From contig KZ111215.1 of the NCBI GenBank assembly GCA_002077045.2, forward strand, positions 1 to 46,539: a stretch of DNA of 46,539 nucleotides, written 5' to 3'. Below are positions 21,359 through 30,683 of the stretch, one piece after another. Within the stretch, counting starts at the first letter, position 1. Each line of letters opens with the position of its first letter. A program made the position numbers and the translations under genes. Under the pieces are notes generated by a model that saw only the letters and a program-made list of their open reading frames with translations, searched no databases and was not told where the DNA came from. This DNA comes from Rachicladosporium sp. CCFEE 5018 (taxonomy: Eukaryota > Ascomycota > Dothideomycetes > Cladosporiales > Cladosporiaceae).

Positions 21359-21363
21359 CCAAT
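21359..21363 (+). promoter_or_regulatory. CCAAT box
   Basis: CCAAT 33 bp from the fet3-side GATA site. A second lies at 21679-21683. CCAAT is the binding core of the Hap2/3/5 complex with which HapX works. Five bases alone are weak evidence, but the pairing with GATA motifs is typical for iron genes. Confidence 0.35.
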
Positions 21364-21867
21364 GCGAGCCAAGCACATTCGCCGAACACCGGAGGCAAGC
21401 GCCCACAAGCAAAAGAATTGACCCACCAAGAAACAGGGCTAAGCGAAAAGCTCGTTCGAGAACCCCGCGCTCACCTTCGCATTGAAGGCTTACATGTAAT
21501 AGTAGAATTCGCACGTGGTGGTGCTTGCCTCGGCTTGGGTGTCTCGGGTCAACCTCGTTGCTTCGATGTAGTTCAAGTGAGCGCTACTTTCCCGCCAGAT
21601 CGCTGTTGTCAGCAATGTCGGAATCGAACCGAAACTGCAGGGAGTGTTCACCGTGCATGCATTGAGCTGCAGTACAGCCCAATGGTCGGAGAAACTCAGT
21701 GGATCAACATGCTGTGAGCATGCTTGTCGGACCACTTTCGTGCATTTTGAAGGTTTTGCTCCAAGCCGAGATCGGCACAGCCTAGTTCTTTCCGCAATTC
21801 TGACGACCCCACCTCGAACTTACTGCAGCTACTTCCTTCACTTCGCTGCTATCTGATCTTCTGTCTC

Positions 21868-21876
21868 TTATCAGAT
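21868..21876 (-). promoter_or_regulatory. Putative siderophore-repressor GATA site (ftr1 side)
   Basis: Reads TTATCAGAT on the plus strand, the reverse complement of ATCTGATAA, an exact ATCWGATAA match. It lies 82 bp before the ftr1 start codon, facing away from it, and mirrors the fet3-side site. Confidence 0.65.
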
Positions 21877-21957
21877 CAAATCACGTTTCACTCATATCAC
21901 AAACAAACAACGCCACGACAGTTGTTACTTGACGGCAGCTAGATCTTGGACGCTACC

Positions 21958-23233
21958 ATGGCGCCCAATGTGTTTGCTGTACCTGGTGAGTACTTCTCAT
22001 CGAGATTGGACGATTCGTAAGACTGAATCGAGCGTCCAGTGTTCTTCATCTGCTTTCGAGAATGCCTCGAGACAAGCATTATTGTCTCGGTCTTGCTCTC
22101 GTTTCTCAAACAGACCTTGAGCCCAGTCGAGGACAAGTCCATCCACAAGCGTCTGGTTAGGCAAGTCTGGTATGGAGTCGCAGCTGGCCTGCTCATCTGC
22201 CTCATCGTCGGAGGCGCTATGGTCGGAGCCTTCTACACGCTGCAGAAGAACACGTTCGCTGGCACCGAAGACATCTGGGAAGGCGTCTTCGGTATTATCG
22301 CGAGCATCATTATCAGTGAGTCTGCCAGCCAAGACTAATAGGACTTCTCAGCTAACACCGTTGCAGCGATCATGGGAGCAGCTTTGCTACGAGTATCCAA
22401 GCTGCAAGACAAGTGGCGTGTCAAGCTCTCGCAAGCACTCGACAAGAAGGATCGCGACATGAAAGGTTCTGCTGGTAGCCGCTTCAAGCAATGGTGCGAG
22501 AAGTACGCCATGTTCCTGCTCCCGTTCATCACCGTCCTCCGAGAAGGGCTGGAGGCTGTCGTCTTCATCGGTGGCGTCGGACTTGGTCTGCCAGCAACGT
22601 CATTCCCACTGGCAGTCATCTGTGGCCTGGGTGCCGGCTGCCTCGTCGGATACTTGATCTATCGGTAAATTCAGCCCTTCGTCTTGAGCATTCCTGATCT
22701 CTTGCTGACTTCAACTTAGCGGCGGCAACTCTGCGCATCTGCAGATATTCCTCATCATCTCGACCTGCTTCCTGTACCTCGTCGCTGCGGGCCTCTTCAG
22801 CCGTGCAGTCTGGTTCTTCGAGAACAATACTTGGAACAAAGTTGTCGGAGGAGACGCAAGCGAGACTGGCGCAGGCGCTAGCTCGTACGACATTCGTCAA
22901 AGCGTGTGGCACGTCAACTGCTGCAGCCCTCAGCTCAATGGTGGTGGAGGCTGGGGTATCTTCAACTCCATCTTCGGTTGGACCAACTCTGCAACCTACG
23001 GCTCGGTGCTCGCGTACAATCTGTACTGGCTCGTGGTCATTGCAGGCTTCTTCTTGTTGCGGTTCAAGGAGCAGAATGGTCGACTTCCTTTCATGAAGGC
23101 GAAGCCATTAACGGGAGACGATGCCTCGGAATCAAGCCCAGAGGGTTCCGTATTTGAGCGAACAGTAGAGGGCAAGAAAGATGGAGAGGGGACAGAACCT
23201 GCCAGCTCGACGCTGCGAGAGCTCCGAGATTGA
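21958..23233 (+). CDS. ftr1: Ftr1 high-affinity iron permease
   Basis: Plasma-membrane Fe(III) importer that works in complex with Fet3. Four exons: 21958-21985, 22040-22315, 22367-22664 and 22720-23233, with 51-55 bp introns in phase; 371 residues. The first exon encodes only nine codons and part of a tenth (MAPNVFAVP). Two iron-passage motifs of the REGLE type are present: RECLE at residues 16-20 (Cys in place of the usual Gly or Thr at the third position, which is variable) and REGLE in the middle (FITVLREGLEAVVF). Seven membrane spans are expected; clear ones are LLICLIVGGAMVGAFYTL, FPLAVICGLGAGCLVGYLIY, IFLIISTCFLYLVAAGLF and VLAYNLYWLVVIAGFFLL. The loop GGGGWGIFNSIFGW and WHVNCC are family features. 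The C-terminal tail is hydrophilic and cytosolic. The gene pairs with the divergent fet3. Confidence 0.96.
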
Positions 23234-23897
23234 TGACCAGTCGAGAGCTACCTTGTTGTTGCCAATCAAGCAGGGCGAGGTGATCAGATTCCCATGTGGC
23301 ATTGACCGGCATGATCCTCCGAGGCGCCGAAGCTGGCGGACCCTCGACGCACCGCTACCTATGGAGGCATCCATTGGAGCGAGCCTCTCGTGAGAGCAGT
23401 CTGCTTGACCTGAGATCAAATTGTGTAGGTCGGAGCGGATAGCTGGACATCACGGTGCCTTGGAGAGCCACATTCTGATACGGAGATCGGGCGAGCGCTG
23501 ATTGGCTGGACATCATGCGACCCAAAACATAGATTTGTTGAACACAGAAATATATGGCTCTGCCCTCCATCATCTCGGCTTTCCTTTCTGCTACGCATTC
23601 TGTGCTGCAATACCACCAAAACTTACGGTCAGAGGCATCGCCCAGAATTTGAGCGCACTGTAGGCGCGCGCCCTGTACCTCTAGATGCTGATCATGATGA
23701 CGATAAAATGGCGTAGAATACGGCCCCTTGCTCCGAGTGTGGGCAGGTATAGTATAACACATCTCGTCGCTCCCAATCTTTCGATTTCACAATCTGTTCT
23801 CAAGTCGTAGCACAAGAACAAATAGATATCGCTGCCCTCGCCGAGCAGTCATTCCCCACAGCCCTCCGCCCGAGCTTTTGGCTCTCCGACCCATAGC
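23234..23897 (+). other. Spacer between ftr1 and the small protein gene
   Basis: 664 bp holding the 3' UTR of ftr1 and the promoter of the next gene. Frames on the minus strand up to 135 codons show no protein-like pattern. Confidence 0.35.
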
Positions 23898-24233
23898 ATG
23901 TCCACCGTCGTGCTCAATCGCTCGTTTCGAGCCCTCACTCGCAGAAGCAGGACCTTCGCCACCACCAAGCCTCGTTTTGCGGGGCTGCCAACCTCGCAGA
24001 GCCCGAGCGGCGCTCGCGGTGCCAGCAAAGCGGAGCACGACACCTCTGACTCCCAATCTTCGGCTTCCACTGTAGAGCATCTGACAGGCGACGATCATCC
24101 GGCGAAGCAGCCCGACAAGCAGCCTGCTACCGACCGATCGACCGGAATCAATGAGTCGAAGAGTGAGATCACGGGTGGGAAGGAGGGACTTGGAAATAGA
24201 AGCGACAGGAAGAATGATGGTTCGGAGAAGTGA
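23898..24233 (+). CDS. Small conserved-type protein with mitochondrial-like presequence
   Basis: 111 residues, single exon. The N-terminus (MSTVVLNRSFRALTRRSRTFA) lacks acidic residues, has Arg spaced along a possible amphipathic helix, and has an R-x-F-A context like a mitochondrial cleavage site. The rest is hydrophilic and disordered: DDHPAKQPDKQP, then STGI, then GGKEGLGNR. I recall similar short fungal proteins with a DHPAKQPD...RSTG...KGGKEGLG pattern, without known function, so the family assignment is from memory. A matrix or inner-membrane location is inference. Start chosen as the only Met giving this presequence. Confidence 0.6.
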   Translation: MSTVVLNRSFRALTRRSRTFATTKPRFAGLPTSQSPSGARGASKAEHDTSDSQSSASTVEHLTGDDHPAKQPDKQPATDRSTGINESKSEITGGKEGLGNRSDRKNDGSEK

Positions 24234-25113
24234 TCATGGAAGGCTACCTAGTGCCGGTAGCTTGGAGGATACTTCGTCACGGGGTGCAAGCGAGGAACGC
24301 GCATTGGGCTCGCAAAGCATTATCAGCCCGTCCAAGACCCGGATAGTGCATGCTTGAGCCGATGCACGCACATGGTACACTCGGACGAGATGGCGCATAC
24401 CATTACACCGGTAGGCAAGGCATGCGTTCAGCTTGACAGCAACCTCTGGTTCTCGAGAAATTCGCAATGTCGATATCGCTGTTATCAGCTTGCCCGCAGG
24501 AGTGATTTGCTCCACTGCCGTGTCCGTGAGAGTACAGAAATCAGAGTAGAATGATCATTGAGTCTGTCTGCTATCTCTCAGGACTGCTAAACATAAGTTT
24601 CACTGTCGCAGGTGCCCTGCAAGCTGCACGAGGGTGTTCGAGCTTCTGGAGAAGCGGAGGTAGTACTACCTACCTAACATAATGCTTTTCTGAGCATGCA
24701 CGTTCATACCAGATCGTAATTAAAAACTGGAACCCCTATGACAACTCCAATCACTTTTATGTCAGCAGCATAACGACGACAGGTTATCAGGCTTTCCAGT
24801 TGATAATCTGATCTGAGCCTGGAGCATCCGCGAGCTCACATTCTTGACGACACCAAGCGACCGATTTTACGCCGGATCCGAAGCAGATTACGTTTGTTCA
24901 GGTTCAAATAAGCTCCATGTAGAAGCTCCTCACATTCGACCTCTGAAGCTATCAAACTGAGCTCATCCAACGGCACTATTGCGGGGCAAGCTGTCTCGAC
25001 CACCTGATATGTCACTGTCAATGACAAAGCGATAAGGACGTTGCGAGGTAAGTACGCCGTAAGTTCTTACCTTATCCATAGTCATACAGGATTTCAAGTA
25101 AGTACATGTGATA
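24234..25113 (+). other. Intergenic region with a short perfect palindrome
   Basis: 880 bp between two plus-strand genes. The right part should be the promoter of the hydrolase gene. It holds the palindrome listed separately and a stretch near 24804-24815 with overlapping GAT motifs (GATAATCTGATC). No gene-like frame and no RNA gene recognised. Confidence 0.4.
24658..24671. repeat. 14-bp perfect palindrome
   Basis: AGGTAGTACTACCT equals its own reverse complement, and the next bases (ACC) extend the GGTA/TACC theme. Could be a binding site of a dimeric factor or a chance cruciform; nothing in the context decides. Confidence 0.5.
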
Positions 25114-26417
25114 ATGGACTCGTTATCGCTCAACGACAAGCCAAAAGGCTACCAGGAGTACGCCCTCGGCGACTTCACCCTCCAATCTGGTGGAACTATA
25201 CCCAAAGCCAGCATCGCCTATAAGACTTTTGGCTCTTCTTCGAACCCAGCAATCATCTATCCAACATGGTACTCTGGGACGATTGCAACCAACGAATGGC
25301 TCATCGGTAAGGACAAGACTCTGAACCCAGACAAGTACTACATCATCATCGTGGCACTGTTCGGCAATGGAGAGTCCTCATCGCCTTCCAATCGCCCCGA
25401 TATCCCCAAGCCGTTCCCTAACGTGACCGTCTACGACAATGTGAAGGCTCAGTATCAGCTGGTGACGAAGGAATTGGGCATCAAGCATGCGAAGGCTGTA
25501 CTTGGGTGGAGCATGGGTGCAGGCCAGACGTGAGTTGATTGACAGCAGTCGAGCGACATTGTTCTATACTTACTTGAGCAGCTTCCAATGGGCCACACAA
25601 TACCCCGACTTCATGGACTACATCGCTCCTTTCTGCGGTGCGGCAAAGACATCGCTCCATAATCAAGTCTTCCTTGAAGGCGTGAAAGCTGCTCTGCTTG
25701 GCCCAAAATCAGCCGCATCTGGAGGCATCTGCAAGGGTGAAACGTCCAGTGGCAAATACCGCGATTGGTCAGACGAGGAGAAGACTGTTGGTCTCAAAGC
25801 TCTTGGTCGGGTGTACGCTGGCTGGGGCTTCAGCCAAGCATTTTATCGCGAGAAGGTGTATGAGACTGTGCTCGGGTTCAAGGGACTTGAGGACTTCATG
25901 ATCGGGTGGTGGGAAGGCTGGGCGTTATCGAAAGGTGCTTTGAATGTCGCTAAAGACATCCGAACCAGCTCGCGCTCATTGCTTGGCTGACACCTGACAC
26001 ACAGATCCCGAGAACATGCTAGTCATGCTTCACACTTGGCAAGCAGGCGACTGCTCTGCACAGGAGCCATACAACGGTGACTTCAAGGCTGCGATGCAAG
26101 GCATCAAAGCCAAAGCATTGGTGTTGCCAGCGAAGACGGATCTCTACTTCCGTACGTGTACTCGGCAGACTCTGCTTCATCAATGCCGATACTGACATCG
26201 AGTATAGCACCAGAAGACTCCGAAATCGAAGTTGAGAATATGCGTTCAGGAATCGGGAAGTTGGCAGTGTTCCCCAGCATTTGGGTATGCTGAACGTGTA
26301 CAATGACCTTTGTCCAAAGCTAACAAGTCACAGGGCCATTGGGCAGGTGGACCAGGCGATAGCAAGGATGACGTGAAGTGGCTCGATGATCAGTTGCGGG
26401 ATTTATTCGAATCGTAG
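25114..26417 (+). CDS. Alpha/beta hydrolase, homoserine O-acetyltransferase-like
   Basis: Five exons: 25114-25529, 25582-25934, 26005-26151, 26208-26284 and 26334-26417; introns 52, 70, 56 and 49 bp, all in phase; 358 residues. Alpha/beta hydrolase fold of the MET2-like branch. It has an early strand AIIYPTWYSGT, the segment VALFGNGESSSPSN, the nucleophile elbow GWSMGAGQ (Ser in G-x-S-x-G) and the C-terminal catalytic His in GHWAGG. The candidate Asp is in LPAKTDLYF. No signal peptide or membrane span, so probably cytosolic. True homoserine acetyltransferases are longer and carry their own signatures. This shorter relative is commonly annotated only as a hydrolase, and the substrate is unknown. 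It ends 56 bp from the stop of the convergent BTB gene. Confidence 0.85.
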
Positions 26418-26473
26418 CAGTCTCGAAGTGTGGTAGACAAGCTTTGTCAACTACTTCATGCCAGTTGCATGTC

Positions 26474-27760
26474 TCAAACAAGCCAATCTCTCTGCGTTGC
26501 CATGAAGAAATCCCTGAGTCCGACGTGCCTGCGACGATGATCTGTAGATCGAAGGTCCATCTCACTTGTCCCTTGCGACCATCTCAGCGGTCGCTTGGAA
26601 TCGAGCCAGGAATGATTGTGACGGTCCTCCACCCAGCAGATTCCGCAAAGGGCGGCGTGAGGAAGTGCTGCCTCCACCAGCTGCAAGAAAGGAACGTACT
26701 GTGTGCGAATACCGCAGTGGGAGTGATGGGCGTTGACTTGATATTCTGGCACTTGCTTGAGCCTATCAAAGAGCAGGGCCAGATCGCCGACGTATGGGAC
26801 GATCTCACTGTCCTCAGTATTGATGATCGCTCCCCGCATCTTCAGCGTGCCAGCCCGCATGAAGAAGCGGACTATCTCGCCGAGTTGGAAAGAATCGCAC
26901 TCCGGGCTGGAGTCGTAGCCTAGACGACAGACTCGTTTCCGGGTAGAGTACACAGATAGGAAGTGCTCCTGCACTGATTGGATCGTCTCCAAGACGTAGC
27001 TTCGTCGCAACGAGAGTTCCTCTTCCACGCGACCAGGCAAGTCCCACCACAGTGGATCGGTGACAGCCGCCTCGCGGCCAAGCCAGCCTTGAACCATCAT
27101 GCGAAGACTGTATCGCTCGATCCATTGCGCATGGTCCAGCATCAGTGCTACTAGAAGACGTTGACGCACTCGACCTTCTCCGAGCGCCAACTCCATTTTA
27201 GGCAATGTCCTGGAGTCAATGCCAGCCATCAGCTTCTTGCGACGCGCATATAACTGGACTGCCTCGAGTGCGTCGAAGCGATCGGCGACAATGGCAAGAG
27301 TGGCAAGATTGGCAGCAGGTAGGGTCGACTGCACCTCTTTACCATGCAGGATTTTTAGGAAATCTAGGCACACAGGCTCAATGGACTTGACCGTGGGAAT
27401 CCGACCCAAATCTTCTACATAGACGATCGGAAGCTCATCGACTGTTACCTTCGTCAAGTCTTGATACTGTGTTTGTAGCTGTGCGTGCGCTGTCGCCACT
27501 CGTTGCCCCTCGCCGAATTTGATGGGATCCAGGAGGCGATCGAAGTACCTTGATTGTTTCCGAAGAACAGCTGTGGTAACACGAAAGGCGTGAGAATGAA
27601 TGGTCGAGTCCACAACCGAGTGACGAATGTGCAGAACTAGATCCCCTCCGGCAGAAATCACAGTAACACGGTCGCCTTGGATTGCAGTCTCGAGCTCTGC
27701 TGGCTTGCGTGCTTCTTGATCATTGCGTTTCATACTGCCGGTACGGCAGCTCCTAGCCAT
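26474..27760 (-). CDS. BTB/POZ-domain protein of unknown role
   Basis: Intronless, 428 residues. Residues about 28-160 look like a fungal BTB domain: a strand motif GGDLVLHI, then AFRVTTAVLRKQSRYFDRLL (the usual 'F-x-V-H/T-x-x-L...S-x-Y-F' element), then VCLDFLKILHG and LATLAIVADRFDALEAVQLY. The rest is helical, with Cys/His near the C-terminus (HHSHCGIR, CGICW) but without a zinc pattern I can define. Such proteins are very numerous in Pezizomycotina and mostly uncharacterised; a Cullin-3 adaptor role is possible but unproven. An alternative start is Met10 at 27733. A possible short upstream coding piece at 27793-27954 is listed separately. Confidence 0.75.
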   Translation of the reverse strand: MARSCRTGSMKRNDQEARKPAELETAIQGDRVTVISAGGDLVLHIRHSVVDSTIHSHAFRVTTAVLRKQSRYFDRLLDPIKFGEGQRVATAHAQLQTQYQDLTKVTVDELPIVYVEDLGRIPTVKSIEPVCLDFLKILHGKEVQSTLPAANLATLAIVADRFDALEAVQLYARRKKLMAGIDSRTLPKMELALGEGRVRQRLLVALMLDHAQWIERYSLRMMVQGWLGREAAVTDPLWWDLPGRVEEELSLRRSYVLETIQSVQEHFLSVYSTRKRVCRLGYDSSPECDSFQLGEIVRFFMRAGTLKMRGAIINTEDSEIVPYVGDLALLFDRLKQVPEYQVNAHHSHCGIRTQYVPFLQLVEAALPHAALCGICWVEDRHNHSWLDSKRPLRWSQGTSEMDLRSTDHRRRHVGLRDFFMATQRDWLV

Positions 27761-27792
27761 CTCATGGATATGGCCAGAACATCTTGTCAGAG

Positions 27793-27954
27793 CTAGCAGT
27801 GTGCGATGATATATCGGGGCATGTGTAAGATCGTGGTGAAGGTGCTCAGGCGATCTTCATCGATGTAGACACGAACGGTCCGCTCGGCCCGGCATTCTCG
27901 AAGGCCGATCTGTTGCATCCGTGCAGCGGCTTCAACCTCCACATCATCACTCAT
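27793..27954 (-). other. 53-codon small open frame upstream of the BTB gene
   Basis: Starts with ATG at 27954 and reads MSDDVEVEAAARMQQIGLRE, then RTVRVYIDEDRLSTFTTIL, ending at a TAG at 27793. The text has an amphipathic, natural look. It could be a small protein, an upstream frame controlling the BTB gene, or a 5' exon whose splice donor I cannot place. It is 32 bp from the BTB start. Confidence 0.3.
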
Positions 27955-28107
27955 AACAATTCACTGCCACCCGACCGTCACCTCTGATAGACACCATATT
28001 CACTTGGAGGCACTCAACACTACAACAGTCACTTCCCTACTTTCTGCGAGAGCGACGAGCCAATCACTTCTGTCGCAATTGTCGTGCCAGCTTAGTCACA
28101 CTTGCAA

Positions 28108-28158
28108 ATGGCTCGCGCCTTCAACACCGCCCGCCATATCGCATACACCTTCACCTAA
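28108..28158 (+). promoter_or_regulatory. Upstream open reading frame 1 of the Est1/SMG7-type gene
   Basis: ATG at 28108 with 16 codons (MARAFNTARHIAYTFT) and a TAA, 93 bp before the main start. It is in the transcript only if transcription starts before it, which I cannot tell from sequence. The AAATGG context is good for initiation. Confidence 0.4.
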
Positions 28159-28219
28159 CCAGCAACTCTGTCCGGGGGCGGCTATCACTTCAGGACACTC
28201 CAGTCCAACCTCAGCGCCT

Positions 28220-28255
28220 ATGCTGCGCGCCTCGAATATTCTTCAAAATACATGA
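28220..28255 (+). promoter_or_regulatory. Upstream open reading frame 2, overlapping the main start codon
   Basis: ATG at 28220, 11 codons, TGA at 28253-28255. The stop overlaps the main ATG at 28252 (ATGA). Close to the main start, it is likely to be in the mRNA and should affect initiation, either blocking it or allowing reinitiation at the overlapping codon. Confidence 0.5.
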
Positions 28256-30683
28256 CCAGCATGGATGAGCTCCTTGCACGCGAGAATGCTGCTCATCACT
28301 ATGTACTTGGTGCTCTGAAAAGCCCTGACCTTCCAGTCCGCGATGTGCTCGCTGCCTTCAATGCATATCGCGTGCTTGGCCAGGCTGTGGTGTTCGCCAA
28401 CCTCTCGGTGGCACACGAGAAGGAGGCACAACTATGGGACGTACACACCCAGGGGAAGCAATACTTCTCGCGCCGCCTGCGTGAGTTGCGCAAGCCTGCT
28501 AGTGGTGACAGGCTTGTGGTGCAGGAACGTGACCACGTTCATCTGTACAAGAAGTTCCTTCGCGCCAGCGTTGCGTTCTACCGCAACCACATCTACAAAC
28601 TCAGTGTCGCCTTTGATATTCCAGAGTTGAAGGATGTCGCGCAATTGGTCGGCCCGAAAGACTCCAGCGAGTCCGCACATACTGCGCAACAGGTAGATGA
28701 TGCCTCCCGAAAGCTAGTCATTGTCTCTTGTCACCAGTCGCTGGTCTACCTCGGAGATCTTTCCAGATACCGCGCGTCGGAGAAGCTTGACACAAATCCT
28801 GACTTCGGTCCAGCCATCGGATATTATGACCTTGCCTCTGCGGTCTATCCGAGATCTGGCATGGGACAGCATCAGCAAGCTGTGGTGGCGCTAGAGACGC
28901 GCGATCATCTCCGCACAATGTATCATCTCTATCGCGCAATCTGTGTTCAAGAGCCGCATCCTTTGGCTGCGAAAAACCTGGCCATCGAGTTTGCCAGAGT
29001 CGATACTGCGTGGAAGACCAGCACGCTCATCAAGCAAAGCAAGCCAAGCGATCCGGATCACTTGAAAGACATCTCGATCGGCTGGTGTGTCCGATTGCAG
29101 AGCCTGGCGCAGCAGGGTGAGGCTTCCGAAGGGTTAGATGAGCTGCAGGGTACCGTCGTCAGCCAACTTAGTGGCCTGCTGAAGCGGCGCTCGCTTGGTC
29201 CTGCACTGCATCGCATGGTGATTGTGAACATCGCGGGGCAACATACAGCAATCCAGAACTATACAGGTACATTCTTCCAGTCACGGTGAAAGTCACGACA
29301 TTACTGACAACAATCCCAGTCAAACAAACTTCGAAGGGTGAACAAGCCTTCTACTCCTCGCTACGCATCAATTTAGCAATGTACAGCACCCTGCTTGAAA
29401 TCTTTCAAGACGAGTTGGTTATCCTCGTAAAGGACACTGAGCTCGTTGCTTTGGATTTGCAAGCCAACGTGACGCCGATCACGAAGCGCATTCTGCCGGC
29501 ATTGCGCTTGTATAGCAGCTGGCTCTTGGACAGTGTGCACTTACTTTTCGGCTTGGCTAACGATCCTAAGTTCGCGGAGTCGATCAAGAAGTTTTGGAAA
29601 ATCTACGGCCGCACACTAGACCTGGTCGCGACAACATTTCCCATTTGGGATCTGGAGGAAGCTGCTGAGGTCGAGTATCAGCTCGAGGAAGACGTTGATG
29701 TTATCGGGTTTCAGCCACTTAGCCCTTTCGCAGATGACAAGACTGGCAGATTCTGGCAGAAGAAGCGGAGTGCGGTCAACAGGGCCAAGTTCAGCGATCA
29801 CTCTGTCACGCGTGTGTCGATGAAGGAAGAGGACCTTGTACGTGTGTATGGATTTCTAGAGGATGGGCTGTACATCGCCAACGATCTGAACGACTCGCCG
29901 ATCAAGATCAAGGGATCTCGTGTATTCTACGGCAATGGCGGGGAACTTGAGCAGCTGCTTATGCCCCTTGTCCCCGGGAAACCCGCTGCGAAGCCAGTCG
30001 ACAAAGCGTGTGATGCTGCGCCGATGAGCTATGCCGCCGCCGCCGGCTCTCGTCGCACACCGGCTCCGGGCGTAAGTAAGCCCAACGGTATCCCAAAGCT
30101 TCAACAGAGTGCCTCTTCCGCTCGCGAGGAGCATATGACCCGCATGGTCGACGATCTCGTAGATGACGACGAGTCGAAAGATCCTGTCACTCCACCGCAG
30201 CAGTTCGCCAGCGAGCCTGCGGTGTACAACGGTAACTCTGACTTTGCGCTTGCTTCACTGCGAGATAGCACACCCGAGATCAGTAACAGCGCCTCAACAT
30301 ACTCCGCCAAGTCTCCAGTTCAGCGTCCTCCACCTGGACTCACCTCTCCATGGACTCCTTCTGCCATTGCTTCGCCTTCGTCCATTCTGCCAAAGCCTGC
30401 TGGCACACTCGCATCGCCGGCTCAGGGCCGCGGCCACTCTCGCGTGGGATCTGCGAATAGCATTCGCAGTCGTGCATCGCAGAGTGTCGGCGACTCCTGG
30501 AGCTCACTCGAGGCTCTGCCACAGGGTACTGGCATGGCGAACGCCAACTCCAGGACCCCCATAGCTGGCCTCGGCGGCTATGGCCAGAGCGCGCTTCTCT
30601 TTGGCGCTACCCCAAATGTCTGGAGTACGGGAAAAGCCGAGCGTACGTATGGTGCTAAGAGTCCGGATCGTGGCGCGGGCTGA
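28252..30683 (+). CDS. Est1/Ebs1/SMG7-type nonsense-mediated decay factor
   Basis: Exons 28252-29266 and 29320-30683, intron 53 bp (GTACAT...CCCAG) in phase, 792 residues. The N-terminal part has the 14-3-3-like Est1 domain (LWDVHTQGKQYFSRRLRELR, ERDHVHLYKKFLRASVAFYR), then the Est1 DNA/RNA-binding helical repeat region with the recognisable CHQSLVYLGDLSRYRA, GYYDLASAVYPRSGMGQHQQ and HPLAAKNL. After about residue 500 the protein is Ser/Pro-rich and disordered. In yeasts these proteins act in telomerase recruitment (Est1) or mRNA decay (Ebs1); animal SMG5 and SMG7 bind phosphorylated Upf1. The filamentous fungal form is usually considered an NMD factor. The frame is open 31 codons upstream of the chosen ATG, so an unseen upstream exon is possible. 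Confidence 0.88.

Larger units (their letters stand above)
21262..21957. promoter_or_regulatory. Bidirectional fet3-ftr1 promoter
   Basis: 696 bp separate the two start codons. An exact ATCWGATAA motif lies near each gene (21318-21326 and 21868-21876), an extra GATAAG at 21303-21308, a partial ATCTGAT at 21851-21857, and two CCAAT boxes at 21359-21363 and 21679-21683. In fungi studied so far, GATA factor SreA/Urbs1/Sre1 represses iron uptake at ATCWGATAA when iron is plentiful, and HapX acts with the CCAAT complex. The layout therefore predicts joint iron repression of both genes; this is inference from the motifs. Confidence 0.75.
27761..28251. promoter_or_regulatory. Divergent spacer between the BTB gene and the Est1/SMG7-type gene
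   Basis: 491 bp shared by two divergent starts. It contains two short upstream reading frames before the + strand gene and one 53-codon frame on the minus strand, each listed separately. Confidence 0.4.

Noticed and set aside
21620..21630. GGTTCGATTCC on the minus strand, a match to the tRNA B-box
   Set aside because: The T-arm stem has a mismatch, no matching acceptor stem is found about 70 bp upstream, and there is no A-box at the right distance. It lies in the fet3-ftr1 promoter by chance.
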